Assembly: GCF_042678405.1 (NCBI RefSeq)
Contig: NZ_JBHTLI010000001.1
Span: 1,550,001-1,614,000 of the forward strand
Length of the DNA: 64,000 bases
Direction of reading: 5' to 3'
Source: Salegentibacter_A chungangensis
Lineage (GTDB): Bacteria > Bacteroidota > Bacteroidia > Flavobacteriales > Flavobacteriaceae
A model generated the notes under the pieces. That model made no database searches, was not told where the DNA came from, and saw only the letters and a list, made by a program, of their open reading frames with translations. Both the position numbers and the translations under genes were made by a program. This document shows positions 35,576 through 45,505 of the stretch, in pieces (positions within the stretch are counted from its first letter, which is position 1; the number at the start of each line of letters is the position of its first letter).

Positions 35576-37003
35576 TTATTTAAAAGCAGCGCTTAGTTGA
35601 TAAATATAGTCGTAAAGCGGACTGTAAAGTCCTAATATCAATATTCCCAAGACAGTTATGATCAGGCCCAGTCTCATATAAAGTTTGTTCTTAAAGAAGG
35701 GAATAGGGTCTGTTCCTTTTCTTAAGAATATCGCCCTGATCACCAGCAGGTAATAATACAGGGAGATGGTCACATTCACTACCGCAAGGAATACCAGCAG
35801 ATAATAGCCTTTACTGGCCGCAGCGGTAAAAAGGAAGAATTTTCCGAAGAATCCGGCCACGGGAGGAATACCAGCAAGAGAGAATAGGGCTAGCATCATC
35901 ACCAGGCTTAATTTTGGATTGGTTCGGTAAAGACCTTCATAATCGCTCATATTCTCTTTTCCGGTTTTTAATGAAATAGCCTGTACCACTCCAAATGCGG
36001 CAAGGTTGGAAAAGATGTAGATCAACACGAAATAAACCACTGTTGTAGTTCCCAACTGAGTGCCCGTGATCAGGCCTAACAGGATAAAACCAGCCTGCGC
36101 AATCGAAGAGAAAGCCAGGAAACGTTTCATATTTTGCTGGCGCAGCGCAAACAGGTTTCCGGTGAACATGGTCGCCAGCGCTATTCCATAGATCAGGTTC
36201 TCCCAGATATGCATAAGAGGCTTTAGAACGCTGAACAATAAGATCATTAAAATGAATACCGCAGCCCCCTTGGAAATTACAGAGAGGTAGGAGGCGATGC
36301 TTATTGGAGCTCCCTCATAAACATCTGCGGTCCAGAAATGGAAAGGAACCAGTGAGATCTTGAATGCCAGTCCGGTAAAGAAGAGGACGAAGCCCAGGAT
36401 ACTCAAATTCGTTTCGGTTAAACCCAGAATGATCTGATCAAAATATATTGACCCGGTGGTCGCATATAGCATAGATATCCCAAAAAGTGAAACCCCCGAG
36501 GCAAGCGCGGCAGAAAGTATAAGTTTAATTCCCGCTTCACTCGATTTTCTTTGCATAATTTCAAAAGCAGCCAGTGCAGCAACGGGTAAGGTAGAAAGTT
36601 CGAGCCCAATATAGAACATCAGGAAGTCACCGGCCGAGATCATAAAATACATACCCAGCAAAGAAGCAAACAGAAGAATAAAGAATTCTGTACTTCGGCC
36701 ATTCCTGACCACCTTTTCTTTTATCCAGTCGGCCGCCTGAAGCAACAGAATGAAAACACCTAAATTAAGCACGCTCTTGAAGAAGTGGATAAGGTTATTG
36801 CTTCTAAACATTCCGCCAAAGAGGCTGTTTTCCGGCAGGGGAAAGAAACCTGCAAGGGTATGAATACCGAACAGGAACAAGGCCAGGTTTACAATGCTGC
36901 TCTTTTTATTGTCAGCAACGATGATTTCTGCAACTATCAGGAGGAGTATGATTCCCAGCAGGATCATTTCGTGGCGCATCAGGAAAAAACTATTTAAATC
37001 CAT
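35576..37003 (-). CDS. nuoN: NADH-quinone oxidoreductase subunit N
   Basis: 475-aa antiporter-like membrane subunit of complex I with about 14 helices. Conserved features are the buried Glu of the FYIGLELSTLP helix, the Lys of AFKISLVPFHFW and the broken-helix block GIPPVAGFFGKF. Located in the membrane arm and involved in proton pumping. Last nuo gene, 18 bases after nuoM. Confidence 0.95.
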   Translation of the reverse strand: MDLNSFFLMRHEMILLGIILLLIVAEIIVADNKKSSIVNLALFLFGIHTLAGFFPLPENSLFGGMFRSNNLIHFFKSVLNLGVFILLLQAADWIKEKVVRNGRSTEFFILLFASLLGMYFMISAGDFLMFYIGLELSTLPVAALAAFEIMQRKSSEAGIKLILSAALASGVSLFGISMLYATTGSIYFDQIILGLTETNLSILGFVLFFTGLAFKISLVPFHFWTADVYEGAPISIASYLSVISKGAAVFILMILLFSVLKPLMHIWENLIYGIALATMFTGNLFALRQQNMKRFLAFSSIAQAGFILLGLITGTQLGTTTVVYFVLIYIFSNLAAFGVVQAISLKTGKENMSDYEGLYRTNPKLSLVMMLALFSLAGIPPVAGFFGKFFLFTAAASKGYYLLVFLAVVNVTISLYYYLLVIRAIFLRKGTDPIPFFKNKLYMRLGLIITVLGILILGLYSPLYDYIYQLSAAFK

Positions 37004-37021
37004 TTCAGTACAAGTTTAATA

Positions 37022-38509
37022 TTATAATACTCCCTGAATAAACGGTTCAAGGCTTTCCAGGATCATATTGCTCAACCAGAGTGGAGCTACCCCTATCCCG
37101 ATTATGGGAATAAGCAGTAACAGAACTCCCGTTTTTTCATACCAGGTGGCTTTGGGCAGGTTGAGATATGCTTCATTCTTTACCGGCCCCATTAGCATTA
37201 TTCCCACCACTCTTAATACATAGACCGCTGTGACCACGATCGCTGAAATCGAAACAATGGTAACTACCCGATAGAACATATCATCGTGAAGAAAGGCTCC
37301 CATAAAGATGTTCATTTCGGCTACAAATCCACTGAAGCCGGGGAGCCCAAGAAGCGCCAGGCCGGCGATCACATAGATCACCGAGATAAACGGAATAACT
37401 TTAAGCAGTCCTCCCAGCTTGGTGATATCCCTGGTATGTGTTCTGCCATAGATCATCCCAATAAGGGCGAAGAAGAGAGCAGTCATAAATCCGTGTGAGA
37501 GGGATTGTAAAATTGCCCCGTTCCAGGCAGTTTTGTTCAGCATCAAAAGCGCAAAACTTACCATCCCCAGGTGGCTAACCGAAGCATAGGCGTTTATATA
37601 TTTCAGGTCGGTTTGTCTTAAGGCAGCAAAGGCTCCGTAGATCACCCCGATAGCTGAGAGAATTATAAAGAACCAGGACCATTCCAGGGCTCCTTCGGGG
37701 AGCAAATACATTGCAACCCTGAAGATACCGTAACCACCAAGTTTCATCAATACACCGGCGTGCAGCATAGACACGGCGGTAGGAGCAGAGGCGTGTCCAT
37801 CGGGCGACCAGGTGTGGAAAGGGAACAGGGCCCCCAATACTGCAAATCCTATAAATGTCATTGGGAAGAACAGTTTCTGGGCTTCAAAAGGAATGTTCAC
37901 CTTTGCGATCTCCAGGATGTTGAAAGTTAAGGCTCCGCCATCGGCATTTGAATTGAAATAGATTCCCAGGATACCAACAAGAAGTACGGCAGAGGCACCC
38001 ATCAGCATCAGGGTAAGTTTCATTGCCGAGTATTCCTTAGGACCTGAACCCCATATGCCAATAAGCAGGTACATTGGGATCACCGCTATTTCATAAAAAA
38101 CGAACATCGTAAACAGGTCCAGGGAGATAAAGAAACCATATACCCCAGTTGAAAGTACGATAAGGGAAACGAAGAACTCCCTGGGAAGATTTGCTATTTT
38201 CCAGGAGATAAAAACCCCGGCAAGGACAACTATGGAAGTCAGGGTGATAAGGGCCACCGAAATCCCGTCCACACCTATGCTGTAATGGATGTTAAGTTGT
38301 TCAAACCAGGGCAGGTCACGGGTAAATAACATAATTTCCTTATTCACCTCTCTTTCCTTTATATAGGCGAAAATGAGGTTCAGGGCCATTCCCAGCTGGA
38401 TGATTCCACCGCACATAGCTATCATCCGGGCTTGTTTCAGGCCTTTTGAAAAGACCAAAGCCAGGATCACCAGTACAGGAACTATAACGAAAAGTGATAA
38501 GATATCCAT
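37022..38509 (-). CDS. nuoM: NADH-quinone oxidoreductase subunit M
   Basis: 495-aa antiporter-like subunit of the membrane arm. The key Glu lies in FTMFVFYEIAVIPMYLLIG and the proton-channel His/Lys in GALFPFHTWSPDGHASAP and HAGVLMKLGGYGIFR. Start is ATG at 38509, nine bases after the nuoL stop; a TTG three codons earlier is in frame but unneeded. Confidence 0.95.
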   Translation of the reverse strand: MDILSLFVIVPVLVILALVFSKGLKQARMIAMCGGIIQLGMALNLIFAYIKEREVNKEIMLFTRDLPWFEQLNIHYSIGVDGISVALITLTSIVVLAGVFISWKIANLPREFFVSLIVLSTGVYGFFISLDLFTMFVFYEIAVIPMYLLIGIWGSGPKEYSAMKLTLMLMGASAVLLVGILGIYFNSNADGGALTFNILEIAKVNIPFEAQKLFFPMTFIGFAVLGALFPFHTWSPDGHASAPTAVSMLHAGVLMKLGGYGIFRVAMYLLPEGALEWSWFFIILSAIGVIYGAFAALRQTDLKYINAYASVSHLGMVSFALLMLNKTAWNGAILQSLSHGFMTALFFALIGMIYGRTHTRDITKLGGLLKVIPFISVIYVIAGLALLGLPGFSGFVAEMNIFMGAFLHDDMFYRVVTIVSISAIVVTAVYVLRVVGIMLMGPVKNEAYLNLPKATWYEKTGVLLLLIPIIGIGVAPLWLSNMILESLEPFIQGVL

Positions 38510-38518
38510 AATACTCAA

Positions 38519-40438
38519 TTAGTTAGTCCATAAATAAATAAACACGAAAGCGATCACTACAAAGCCCGCAATGAGGCCGAAGGCATAGTCCTGAAGTTTT
38601 CCGGATTGTATGCCTTTTATCTTTTCCGAGATGACCACTGTTTTGTTGCCAATTCCTTCCATAGTCCCGTCTACAAATTTCTTATCGAACCGGGCAATGG
38701 GAGCAGCTACGTTTTTGAAGAATATGGTTCTGGCCATAAACAGGTAGATCTCATCGAAATAAAATTTTCTGCTGGTCCATTTGTAAAATACCCCAAATGC
38801 ATTGGCAAATCTTGATGCCAGGTCATTTTCTTTCTTATAGAACATCCAGGCCATCAGTATACCTATAGCACCCGCTCCTGTAGCTATAACTGCAAGAAGA
38901 AGATCTATATGGGTTTCAAAACCTGCTTTATCGGCTGAAATGAATTCACTGAATGGAACTAACCCGGCAACCACGCTTAAAAATGCAAGAATGATTAGAG
39001 GAATGCTCATAGAAGCCGGCGATTCGTGAGGAGGATGTTTGTAGCTGGTATCTTTTCCCCAAAAAATTCCGAAGTAAATCCTGAAGATATAGAAGGCGGT
39101 AAGTCCGGCTACAAAAACTCCAATAAAGTAAAGGAACTGGTTGTTCTCATAAGCTGCCACAAGGATCTCGTCCTTACTCCAGAAACCTGCCAAAGGCGGA
39201 ACGCCTGCTATGGCTAAAGCAGCAATTAAGAAAGTGATATTGGTAACAGGCATATATTTCCTTAATCCGCCCATATCTTTTAAAAGATTACTATGCACAG
39301 CGTGGATCACAGAACCTGCACCAAGGAATAAGAGGGCTTTGAACATTGCGTGGGTGAAGAGGTGGAACATAGAAGCCATAAAGCCAACTCCTTCGTGCCC
39401 GCTGTAGCCGGATAATCCCAGGGCCATCATCATATAACCCAATTGAGACATTGTAGAGAACGCCAGTACTCTTTTAATATCTGTTTGAGTGATCGCAATG
39501 ATCGCTGCGAACAGGGCAGAAAAAGCCCCGACATAGGCCACGATATCCAGGACAAATCCGTCCTCGACAATGTAGAACATCGGGAATAAACGGGCTACCA
39601 GATATACCCCGGCAACTACCATCGTAGCGGCGTGTATAAGTGCCGAAACAGGGGTTGGTCCTTCCATTGCATCGGGAAGCCAGATATGAAGCGGGAACAT
39701 AGCCGATTTTCCGGCGCCACCCATAAATATGAGGATCAGAGCCCAGGCCAGTACCGATAATCCCATAAAGGAAGTGGAAGCCCAGCTGGCCAGAATACTG
39801 CCTTCTGGATCATTTAAAGCCTGAAAATCGAAGGTATTGGTATAATATCCAACGATGAATATACCTATCAGAAATCCGAAATCGGCAAACCTGGTAACGA
39901 TGAAGGCTTTCTTGGCCGCTGCAATAGCTGAGGTTTTGGTGTAATAGTAACCTATCAACAGAAAAGACGACACTCCTACCAGTTCCCAGAAGATATAGAT
40001 CTGGAACAGGTTGGTGGCAAGTACCAGTCCATACATAGAGAAGGTAAACAAAGACAGATAGGCGAAGAATCTTGTATAGCCATCATCCCCTTTCATATAA
40101 CCCCTGCTGTAGATGTTTACCATTAAAGAAACGGTGGATACAACAACCAGCATCATAACTGAGATGGGATCTATAAGAATCCCCATATCTATATGCAGGT
40201 TTTCGGTGAAATGAATCCAGACGGTCTTTTCGGTAAAGGTCTGGTAGATCCCGTTCAGTTTTCCCTCAACCATAAAGTACTTCCAAGCCGCAAAATAGGA
40301 CAGGAGGGTGGAAACAGCGATACCCAGAACCCCGATATAACCTGATATTCCGGCTTTTATTTTTTGGCTGAAGATCCCGAGAACCAGAAAAACGATCAGC
40401 GGAACTACAGGGATCAAGAAGATATAATTTAGGCTCAT
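38519..40438 (-). CDS. nuoL: NADH-quinone oxidoreductase subunit L
   Basis: 639-aa distal antiporter-like subunit with the C-terminal lateral helix region. Recognisable are IYIFWELVGVSSFLLIG with its conserved Glu, GKSAMFPLHIWLPDAMEGPTP-type channel residues and the GVPPLAGFWSKDEIL broken helix. It pumps protons at the end of the membrane arm. It follows nuoK by twelve bases. Confidence 0.95.
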   Translation of the reverse strand: MSLNYIFLIPVVPLIVFLVLGIFSQKIKAGISGYIGVLGIAVSTLLSYFAAWKYFMVEGKLNGIYQTFTEKTVWIHFTENLHIDMGILIDPISVMMLVVVSTVSLMVNIYSRGYMKGDDGYTRFFAYLSLFTFSMYGLVLATNLFQIYIFWELVGVSSFLLIGYYYTKTSAIAAAKKAFIVTRFADFGFLIGIFIVGYYTNTFDFQALNDPEGSILASWASTSFMGLSVLAWALILIFMGGAGKSAMFPLHIWLPDAMEGPTPVSALIHAATMVVAGVYLVARLFPMFYIVEDGFVLDIVAYVGAFSALFAAIIAITQTDIKRVLAFSTMSQLGYMMMALGLSGYSGHEGVGFMASMFHLFTHAMFKALLFLGAGSVIHAVHSNLLKDMGGLRKYMPVTNITFLIAALAIAGVPPLAGFWSKDEILVAAYENNQFLYFIGVFVAGLTAFYIFRIYFGIFWGKDTSYKHPPHESPASMSIPLIILAFLSVVAGLVPFSEFISADKAGFETHIDLLLAVIATGAGAIGILMAWMFYKKENDLASRFANAFGVFYKWTSRKFYFDEIYLFMARTIFFKNVAAPIARFDKKFVDGTMEGIGNKTVVISEKIKGIQSGKLQDYAFGLIAGFVVIAFVFIYLWTN

Positions 40439-40450
40439 AGTTTCTCAGAT

Positions 40451-40768
40451 TTAATACTTCATCGTTTCGGTTTCCTTTATGTCTACAGAGCTTGTTTTTC
40501 GGTACAGGTTGATTATAATGGCAACTGCCAGGGCTGTTTCAGCCGCAGCAACTGCAATTATGAAAATCGCGAATATCATCCCTTCCAGGATATCGGGATA
40601 CAGGTACTTATTGATCACCACGAAATTAACCACGGTAGAGTTAAGGATAAGTTCTACCGAGATCAGGACAGAAATGAGGTTCTTTCGGGTTATAAAACCA
40701 TATACCCCAATGAAGAAAAGGACCGATGTTACGGCCAGAATTTCGTGTAAGCTTATTCCTGGAATCAT
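40451..40768 (-). CDS. nuoK: NADH-quinone oxidoreductase subunit K
   Basis: 105-aa three-helix subunit. The two conserved membrane Glu residues are visible in LISVELILNS and AVAAAETALAVAI, the E-channel residues of this family. Lies between nuoJ and nuoL, 52 bp from nuoJ. Confidence 0.95.
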   Translation of the reverse strand: MIPGISLHEILAVTSVLFFIGVYGFITRKNLISVLISVELILNSTVVNFVVINKYLYPDILEGMIFAIFIIAVAAAETALAVAIIINLYRKTSSVDIKETETMKY

Positions 40769-40820
40769 ATTTTTAATTATTAGTAGTCCTAAGACATAGT
40801 TTTAAATCATTTTAATTCTA

Positions 40821-41420
40821 TTACAGAGGGATCTCTTCTTCAAGGATCTCCTCTCTGGTTGGTTCAGAAATTTTTATTTCTTCATTGAGCTTTGGTTTTT
40901 TGACTTCAGGCTTGCTCCAGGGTTTGTCTTTTCCCCGGGCTACCACTATAGCCCCGATCATTGCCGCCAGAAGTAATACACTTATTACTTCAAAAGGCAG
41001 GATAAATCCTCCGGGACCATAGCTCAGCAGTTTTTCACCAATCTGGGCTGTGGTTGTTGTGGTTGCAACTGCAGAAGTATTAAAATCATAAGAATAGATG
41101 GTAGTAAGGAATATAGCCAGTCCTGCCAGGCAAAGAAGAGCACTCATTAGTTTTCTTAAGGGACGGGCAGTTTCCAGTTCCATTTCTATATGGTGAACAA
41201 GAAGTACCGAGAATATCATCAAAACGACGATCCCTCCTGCGTAAACCGTTAGCTGAATGGCTGCAAGGAAATTATAGTCTGCCAGAAAATAAACTCCCGC
41301 AATTCCTATTAAAACGAATAGCAGATAGATCACCGATCTCAGCATTTTGCGACTGCTTACCGAAGCAATTGCAAAAACGATCATTATTGCTGCAAGGAGA
41401 TAAAATATTATTCTTTCCAT
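40821..41420 (-). CDS. nuoJ: NADH-quinone oxidoreductase subunit J
   Basis: 199-aa five-helix subunit. The VYAGGIVVLMIFSVLL helix contains the conserved Tyr and the pi-bulge region important for coupling. A charged cytoplasmic tail of about 40 residues (KPEVKKPKLNEEIKI) ends the protein. Four bases after nuoI. Confidence 0.93.
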   Translation of the reverse strand: MERIIFYLLAAIMIVFAIASVSSRKMLRSVIYLLFVLIGIAGVYFLADYNFLAAIQLTVYAGGIVVLMIFSVLLVHHIEMELETARPLRKLMSALLCLAGLAIFLTTIYSYDFNTSAVATTTTTAQIGEKLLSYGPGGFILPFEVISVLLLAAMIGAIVVARGKDKPWSKPEVKKPKLNEEIKISEPTREEILEEEIPL

Positions 41421-41424
41421 ATGC

Positions 41425-41901
41425 TTATTCTTCTACACCGGCTCTAACCTTAGAACCTGGTTTGTTTAAAACTCTGGTAAGTTTTGTCCTGTCATAGACT
41501 GAATTTTCGAAATTCTGGGCCCACTTTATGGCATCACTGGGGCAGGCATCCACGCACAGCCCGCACTGGGTACACATTCCAAAATGGTAGATATGCTGGT
41601 CTATGATCTTTTTCTTCTTTCCGGTATCATCATCTATCACCCTGTCCCAGATAATCTCTATACTTCCGTTTGGGCAGGCCAGTTCACATTTCTGGCAACC
41701 GGTACAACTATGCTCATTGTTCTCATCGTGAGGCATTACCACCTCTCCGCGAAAGCGTTCGAACATTTTAAGACTCTCGCGATTCTCAGGATATTGCTGG
41801 GTTATGGCACCTTTTTGGGAATTCAGGAAATATTTCCCGGTAACGCTCATTCCTGTGAGCAGGGTCTTGATTCCGTTATATATATCAGAGAGATAACTCA
41901 T
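41425..41901 (-). CDS. nuoI: NADH-quinone oxidoreductase subunit I (2[4Fe-4S])
   Basis: 158-aa peripheral-arm ferredoxin subunit that carries clusters N6a and N6b: CTGCQKCELACP and CTQCGLCVDACP. The amphipathic N-terminus docks on the membrane. In the absence of NuoEFG in this operon it is the outermost iron-sulfur subunit and thus the probable entry site for electrons from ferredoxin. A Lys-rich turn between the motifs (GKKKK) could favour docking of an acidic ferredoxin; that is inference. Confidence 0.95.
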   Translation of the reverse strand: MSYLSDIYNGIKTLLTGMSVTGKYFLNSQKGAITQQYPENRESLKMFERFRGEVVMPHDENNEHSCTGCQKCELACPNGSIEIIWDRVIDDDTGKKKKIIDQHIYHFGMCTQCGLCVDACPSDAIKWAQNFENSVYDRTKLTRVLNKPGSKVRAGVEE

Positions 41902-41906
41902 AATTT

Positions 41907-42959
41907 CTAAAATTGAATACTAAGGTTTAGCCAAACGATCACTGCCATAATCACTATGTTCACCAGGTTTATGGGGAGCAGGTATTTCCATTCCAGGGTT
42001 AGGAGCTGATCTACTCTTAGCCTGGGGAAGGTCCATCGAAACCACATCATCAGGAATACCAGTAAAAAGGTTTTAAGCAGGAACCAGAAGACACCCAGCC
42101 ACGGAAGAGATTCGGTTATTCCGAAAGGGGAAAGCCAGCCGCCAAAGAATACGGTGGTTCCTATTGCTGCGATGATGAACATATTAATGAACTCGGCAAG
42201 GAAGAAATATGCGAATTTCATCCCCGAATATTCAGTGTGGAAGCCGGCACCTAATTCAGATTCTGCTTCAACCATATCGAAGGGGGCGCGATTGGTTTCA
42301 GCGGTACCGGCTATCATATAAACCATAAAAGCAATTATTGCCGGGATATGCCCCTGGGCAATCAGCCATCCGTCTTTTTGGACTTCAACGATCTCTGAAA
42401 GCTGAAGGGTTCCTGTAAGCAGGACCATCGTTAACAGTGATAGTCCTACTGAGAGTTCATAGCTTATTGTTTGTACCCCGCTTCGCATTGCGCCAATCAG
42501 GGAAAACTTGTTATTACTGCTCCAGCCTCCAAGAAGGACCCCTATTACGCCAATGGAAGAGATGGCAATTAGAAAGAAGAGGCCGATATTGAGGTCGTAG
42601 GCCTGAAGGTTTTTGGTGAACGGGAATATTCCTAAAGCCATCAGCGAAGTCACGATCACAAAATATGGAGCAAGGTTGTAGAGAAACTTATCGGCTTTTA
42701 CCGTACCTGTAAGCTCCTTGGAAAGAAGCTTAAGAGCATCAGCCATTGTTTGCAGCAATCCGCGGTAACCTACCCGGTTAGGTCCCATTCGTAACTGGAA
42801 CCAGGCGGCTACTTTTCTTTCCAGTAATACCAGGTAAAGGCCGAGTACGGCAAAGATGCCAAGGTAGATAAGAGCGATCATAACCATTTTAGTGACCCCG
42901 GTGATCTCAGCAGGGATCAGGCTTAGAAAAAGATTGTTTATGTTGAGGACTGTATTCAT
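41907..42959 (-). CDS. nuoH: NADH-quinone oxidoreductase subunit H
   Basis: 350-aa eight-to-nine-helix subunit that joins the peripheral arm to the membrane arm and forms the quinone cavity. Motifs are ERKVAAWFQLRMGPNRVG, the acidic loop AETNRAPFDMVEAESELGAGFHTEYSG and the terminal FRWTFPRLRVDQL. Start is ATG at 42959, ten bases after the nuoD stop; an in-frame extension of 12 codons would run into nuoD. Confidence 0.96.
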   Translation of the reverse strand: MNTVLNINNLFLSLIPAEITGVTKMVMIALIYLGIFAVLGLYLVLLERKVAAWFQLRMGPNRVGYRGLLQTMADALKLLSKELTGTVKADKFLYNLAPYFVIVTSLMALGIFPFTKNLQAYDLNIGLFFLIAISSIGVIGVLLGGWSSNNKFSLIGAMRSGVQTISYELSVGLSLLTMVLLTGTLQLSEIVEVQKDGWLIAQGHIPAIIAFMVYMIAGTAETNRAPFDMVEAESELGAGFHTEYSGMKFAYFFLAEFINMFIIAAIGTTVFFGGWLSPFGITESLPWLGVFWFLLKTFLLVFLMMWFRWTFPRLRVDQLLTLEWKYLLPINLVNIVIMAVIVWLNLSIQF

Positions 42960-42969
42960 AACACATAAT

Positions 42970-44091
42970 TTAGCGGTCAATATCAGGTACAACAATGTCT
43001 ATGGTTGCCATAGTGGCTACCAGGTCTCCAATCTTGCCACCTACGGCAATATGATTGAGCAGGGACAAATTCGATAATCCCGGGGAGCGGAACTTCAGCC
43101 TGTAGGGGTTCTTGGTTCCGGTACTTATAATAAACACTCCAAGTTCTCCTCTTGCAGTTTCTACTTTTTGGTAATATTCGCCTTTGGGAAGTTTGATCAC
43201 CGCATTGGTGGGAACTTTAAAATCACCTTCAGGAATATTATCTATCAATTGTTCTATGATGGAAATGGACTCCCACATTTCCTGGATCCTTACCTGGTAA
43301 CGGGCAAATGAATCACCTTCCATAGCAAGAACTTCGTTGAAGTTCACCCTGTCCAGCGCACTGTAAGGATGGTGTTTTCTTACATCGCAGGAATAACCCG
43401 ACGCCCGCCCAACAGGACCGGATGCTCCATAGGAAATAGCATCCTCTTTTGTTAACACTCCAACACCTATGGTTCTCTTCTGGAAGATTACATTTCCTGT
43501 TAAAAGGCGGTCGTATTCGGGTAATTTTGTTTTAAAGTGGGCGATAAACTCTTTTACTCTTTTTACAAAATTGGGATGTATGTCCTGCATCAGGCCTCCG
43601 GGAATATTGTAATTCATTGTGAGCCGGGCTCCGCAGGTCTCCTCAAAAATATCGTTGATCATTTCTCTATCCCTGAATCCATAGAAGTAAGTGGTAAGGG
43701 CTCCCACATCCATTCCCATTACTCCCCACCAAAGACAGTGAGATGATATCCGGGTAAGTTCATCAAGGATGGTCCTTATCACTTTTACACGGTCCGGGAT
43801 TTCCAGCTGAAGCGCATTCTCCACAGCAAGGCAAACTGCTTCATTGTTAATATGGGAGGAGAGATAGTCCATCCTGTCTGTAAGGTGAACTATTTGCTGA
43901 TAACTGTCCTTTTCGCACATCTTTTCGATAGAGCGGTGAATGTATCCCAGGTCAGGTTCTACTTTCTTAATGATCTCTCCGTCTATGGTCAGTAAAAGTC
44001 TGAGCACCCCGTGGGTTGCCGGATGCTGAGGCCCCATATTGATGAAGTATTCTTCAGACTTAAAGTTGTTATTTATTGTTGTGGTGCTCAT
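42970..44091 (-). CDS. nuoD: NADH-quinone oxidoreductase subunit D
   Basis: 373-aa 49-kDa-type subunit lining the quinone site. Visible are GPQHPATHGVLRLLL, the quinone-site His and Tyr regions, GYIHRSIEKMCE, and the terminal DIVVPDIDR. Not fused to NuoC; both are separate genes six bases apart. Confidence 0.96.
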   Translation of the reverse strand: MSTTTINNNFKSEEYFINMGPQHPATHGVLRLLLTIDGEIIKKVEPDLGYIHRSIEKMCEKDSYQQIVHLTDRMDYLSSHINNEAVCLAVENALQLEIPDRVKVIRTILDELTRISSHCLWWGVMGMDVGALTTYFYGFRDREMINDIFEETCGARLTMNYNIPGGLMQDIHPNFVKRVKEFIAHFKTKLPEYDRLLTGNVIFQKRTIGVGVLTKEDAISYGASGPVGRASGYSCDVRKHHPYSALDRVNFNEVLAMEGDSFARYQVRIQEMWESISIIEQLIDNIPEGDFKVPTNAVIKLPKGEYYQKVETARGELGVFIISTGTKNPYRLKFRSPGLSNLSLLNHIAVGGKIGDLVATMATIDIVVPDIDR

Positions 44092-44097
44092 ATCCTT

Positions 44098-44574
44098 CTA
44101 TTTAACAACCATATTTACTTCGTCTACATAATCCTTGCGGAGCGGGAACCCTTCCCAGTCTTCCGTAAGGAAAAGTCTTTTCATATTCGGATGATTTCTG
44201 AACCTTATTCCGAAGAAATCATATACCTCACGTTCGTGGAAATTGGCCGTTGGCCAGATATCCTGTACCGATTCGATCTCGGGATCTTCTCGATCAATTG
44301 TTTTGGCTCTCACCACCAGGCTATGCCTGTGGTCTGTAGATTCGAGGTGGTAGATCACTTCCAGTTCTTTTCCCCAGTCCACGCCGGTAAGGCAATAGAG
44401 GTAATCAAAACCGGTATCCCTGTTCAGCTTTAGGTAATACATAGTTTCGTGGAGATAATCTGGGTGAATGCTGAGGTTCAGAAATTGTGATCCTTCTTCA
44501 CTGAATTCCAGTTGAACGGCTTCCGGGTTTGTAAACCAGCCGGTAATCAGGTCTTGTAGTTCTTGATTGGTCAT
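44098..44574 (-). CDS. nuoC: NADH-quinone oxidoreductase subunit C
   Basis: 158-aa 30-kDa-type subunit with the family block EREVYDFFGIRFRNHPNMKRLFLTEDWEG-like region (residues about 110-140) near the C-terminus. The ATG at 44574 is used; a GTG one codon upstream is possible. Eleven bases from nuoB. Confidence 0.94.
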   Translation of the reverse strand: MTNQELQDLITGWFTNPEAVQLEFSEEGSQFLNLSIHPDYLHETMYYLKLNRDTGFDYLYCLTGVDWGKELEVIYHLESTDHRHSLVVRAKTIDREDPEIESVQDIWPTANFHEREVYDFFGIRFRNHPNMKRLFLTEDWEGFPLRKDYVDEVNMVVK

Positions 44575-44585
44575 CACATCCGGTA

Positions 44586-45146
44586 TTAAAGTCCTTCATC
44601 AAAACCTTCCACAGGATTCTTTTTCTGAAGCCTGTTCTCAGATTTTATTTTTTTCTGAAGCATTAGCATCCCTTCCAGCAGTGCTTCGGGTCGCGGGGGG
44701 CAGCCCGGGACGTAAACATCTACCGGGATCACGTGATCTGCTCCCTTTACAACCGAATAAGAGTTGTAGAAGAAGGGACCGCCGGAGATCGCACAGGCTC
44801 CCATTGCGATCACGTATTTAGGTTCGGCCATCTGGTCGTAAAGCCTGCGTAATACGGGTGCCATTTTGTTGGTGATGGTTCCAGCGATTATGATCAGGTC
44901 GGCCTGCCGTGGGGAAGGCCTCGCCACCTCAAAGCCGAAACGTGAATAATCGTGACGGGCGGCTCCGGTCTGCATCATTTCTATGGCACAACAACTCGTG
45001 CCGAAATAGAGAGACCAAAGAGAATTGGCACGCCCCCAGTTAATGATCTTGTCCAGGGAAGTCACCACGATATTTGCGCCGTTTCCTGCCGGCAACACTT
45101 TACCGGGGAAATCTTCAGGAATCTGATTGTTGTTGTTTACTCCCAT
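44586..45146 (-). CDS. nuoB: NADH-quinone oxidoreductase subunit B
   Basis: 186-aa PSST-type subunit that ligates terminal cluster N2: tandem Cys in FGTSCCAIEMMQTG, a third in MGACAISGGPF and a fourth in YVPGCPPRPEAL. It passes electrons to quinone. Its ATG overlaps the nuoA 3' end by ten bases. Confidence 0.96.
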   Translation of the reverse strand: MGVNNNNQIPEDFPGKVLPAGNGANIVVTSLDKIINWGRANSLWSLYFGTSCCAIEMMQTGAARHDYSRFGFEVARPSPRQADLIIIAGTITNKMAPVLRRLYDQMAEPKYVIAMGACAISGGPFFYNSYSVVKGADHVIPVDVYVPGCPPRPEALLEGMLMLQKKIKSENRLQKKNPVEGFDEGL

Positions 45147-45487
45147 TTTAATGCTCCTTTTTTCCAGGCGTAAGCCAGTCCCAGCCCTAGAATGGCCAGG
45201 AAGATGAGTATTTCCAAAAGGGCTACGGTTCCAATTTTTCCGAATACCACGGCCCAGGGCACCAAAAACGCCACCTCTACATCGAAGATCAGAAAGAGGA
45301 TGGCAAACAGATAATATCCCACTTTAAACTGTACCCAGGTAGGACCAATGGTGGTCATACCACTTTCGTAGGGTTCACGCTTTTGAGGATTATCAGATTT
45401 TGGTGAGATTAATTTTGATAGAAAGTTCGCGCCGGCTACTAAAACTATCCCGGCAAGAAAGAATACTATTATCGCTTCTGAACCCAT
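45137..45487 (-). CDS. nuoA: NADH-quinone oxidoreductase subunit A
   Basis: 116-aa three-helix subunit with the conserved PYESGMTTIGPTWVQFKVGYY-type loop and the acidic FLIFDVEVAFLVPWA helix. First nuo gene. The 75-bp gap to korB upstream has a hairpin and a palindrome but no terminator with a T-run, so transcription probably continues from korAB. Confidence 0.95.
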   Translation of the reverse strand: MGSEAIIVFFLAGIVLVAGANFLSKLISPKSDNPQKREPYESGMTTIGPTWVQFKVGYYLFAILFLIFDVEVAFLVPWAVVFGKIGTVALLEILIFLAILGLGLAYAWKKGALKWE

Positions 45488-45505
45488 TTTTTTCAGGCTT
45501 TATTT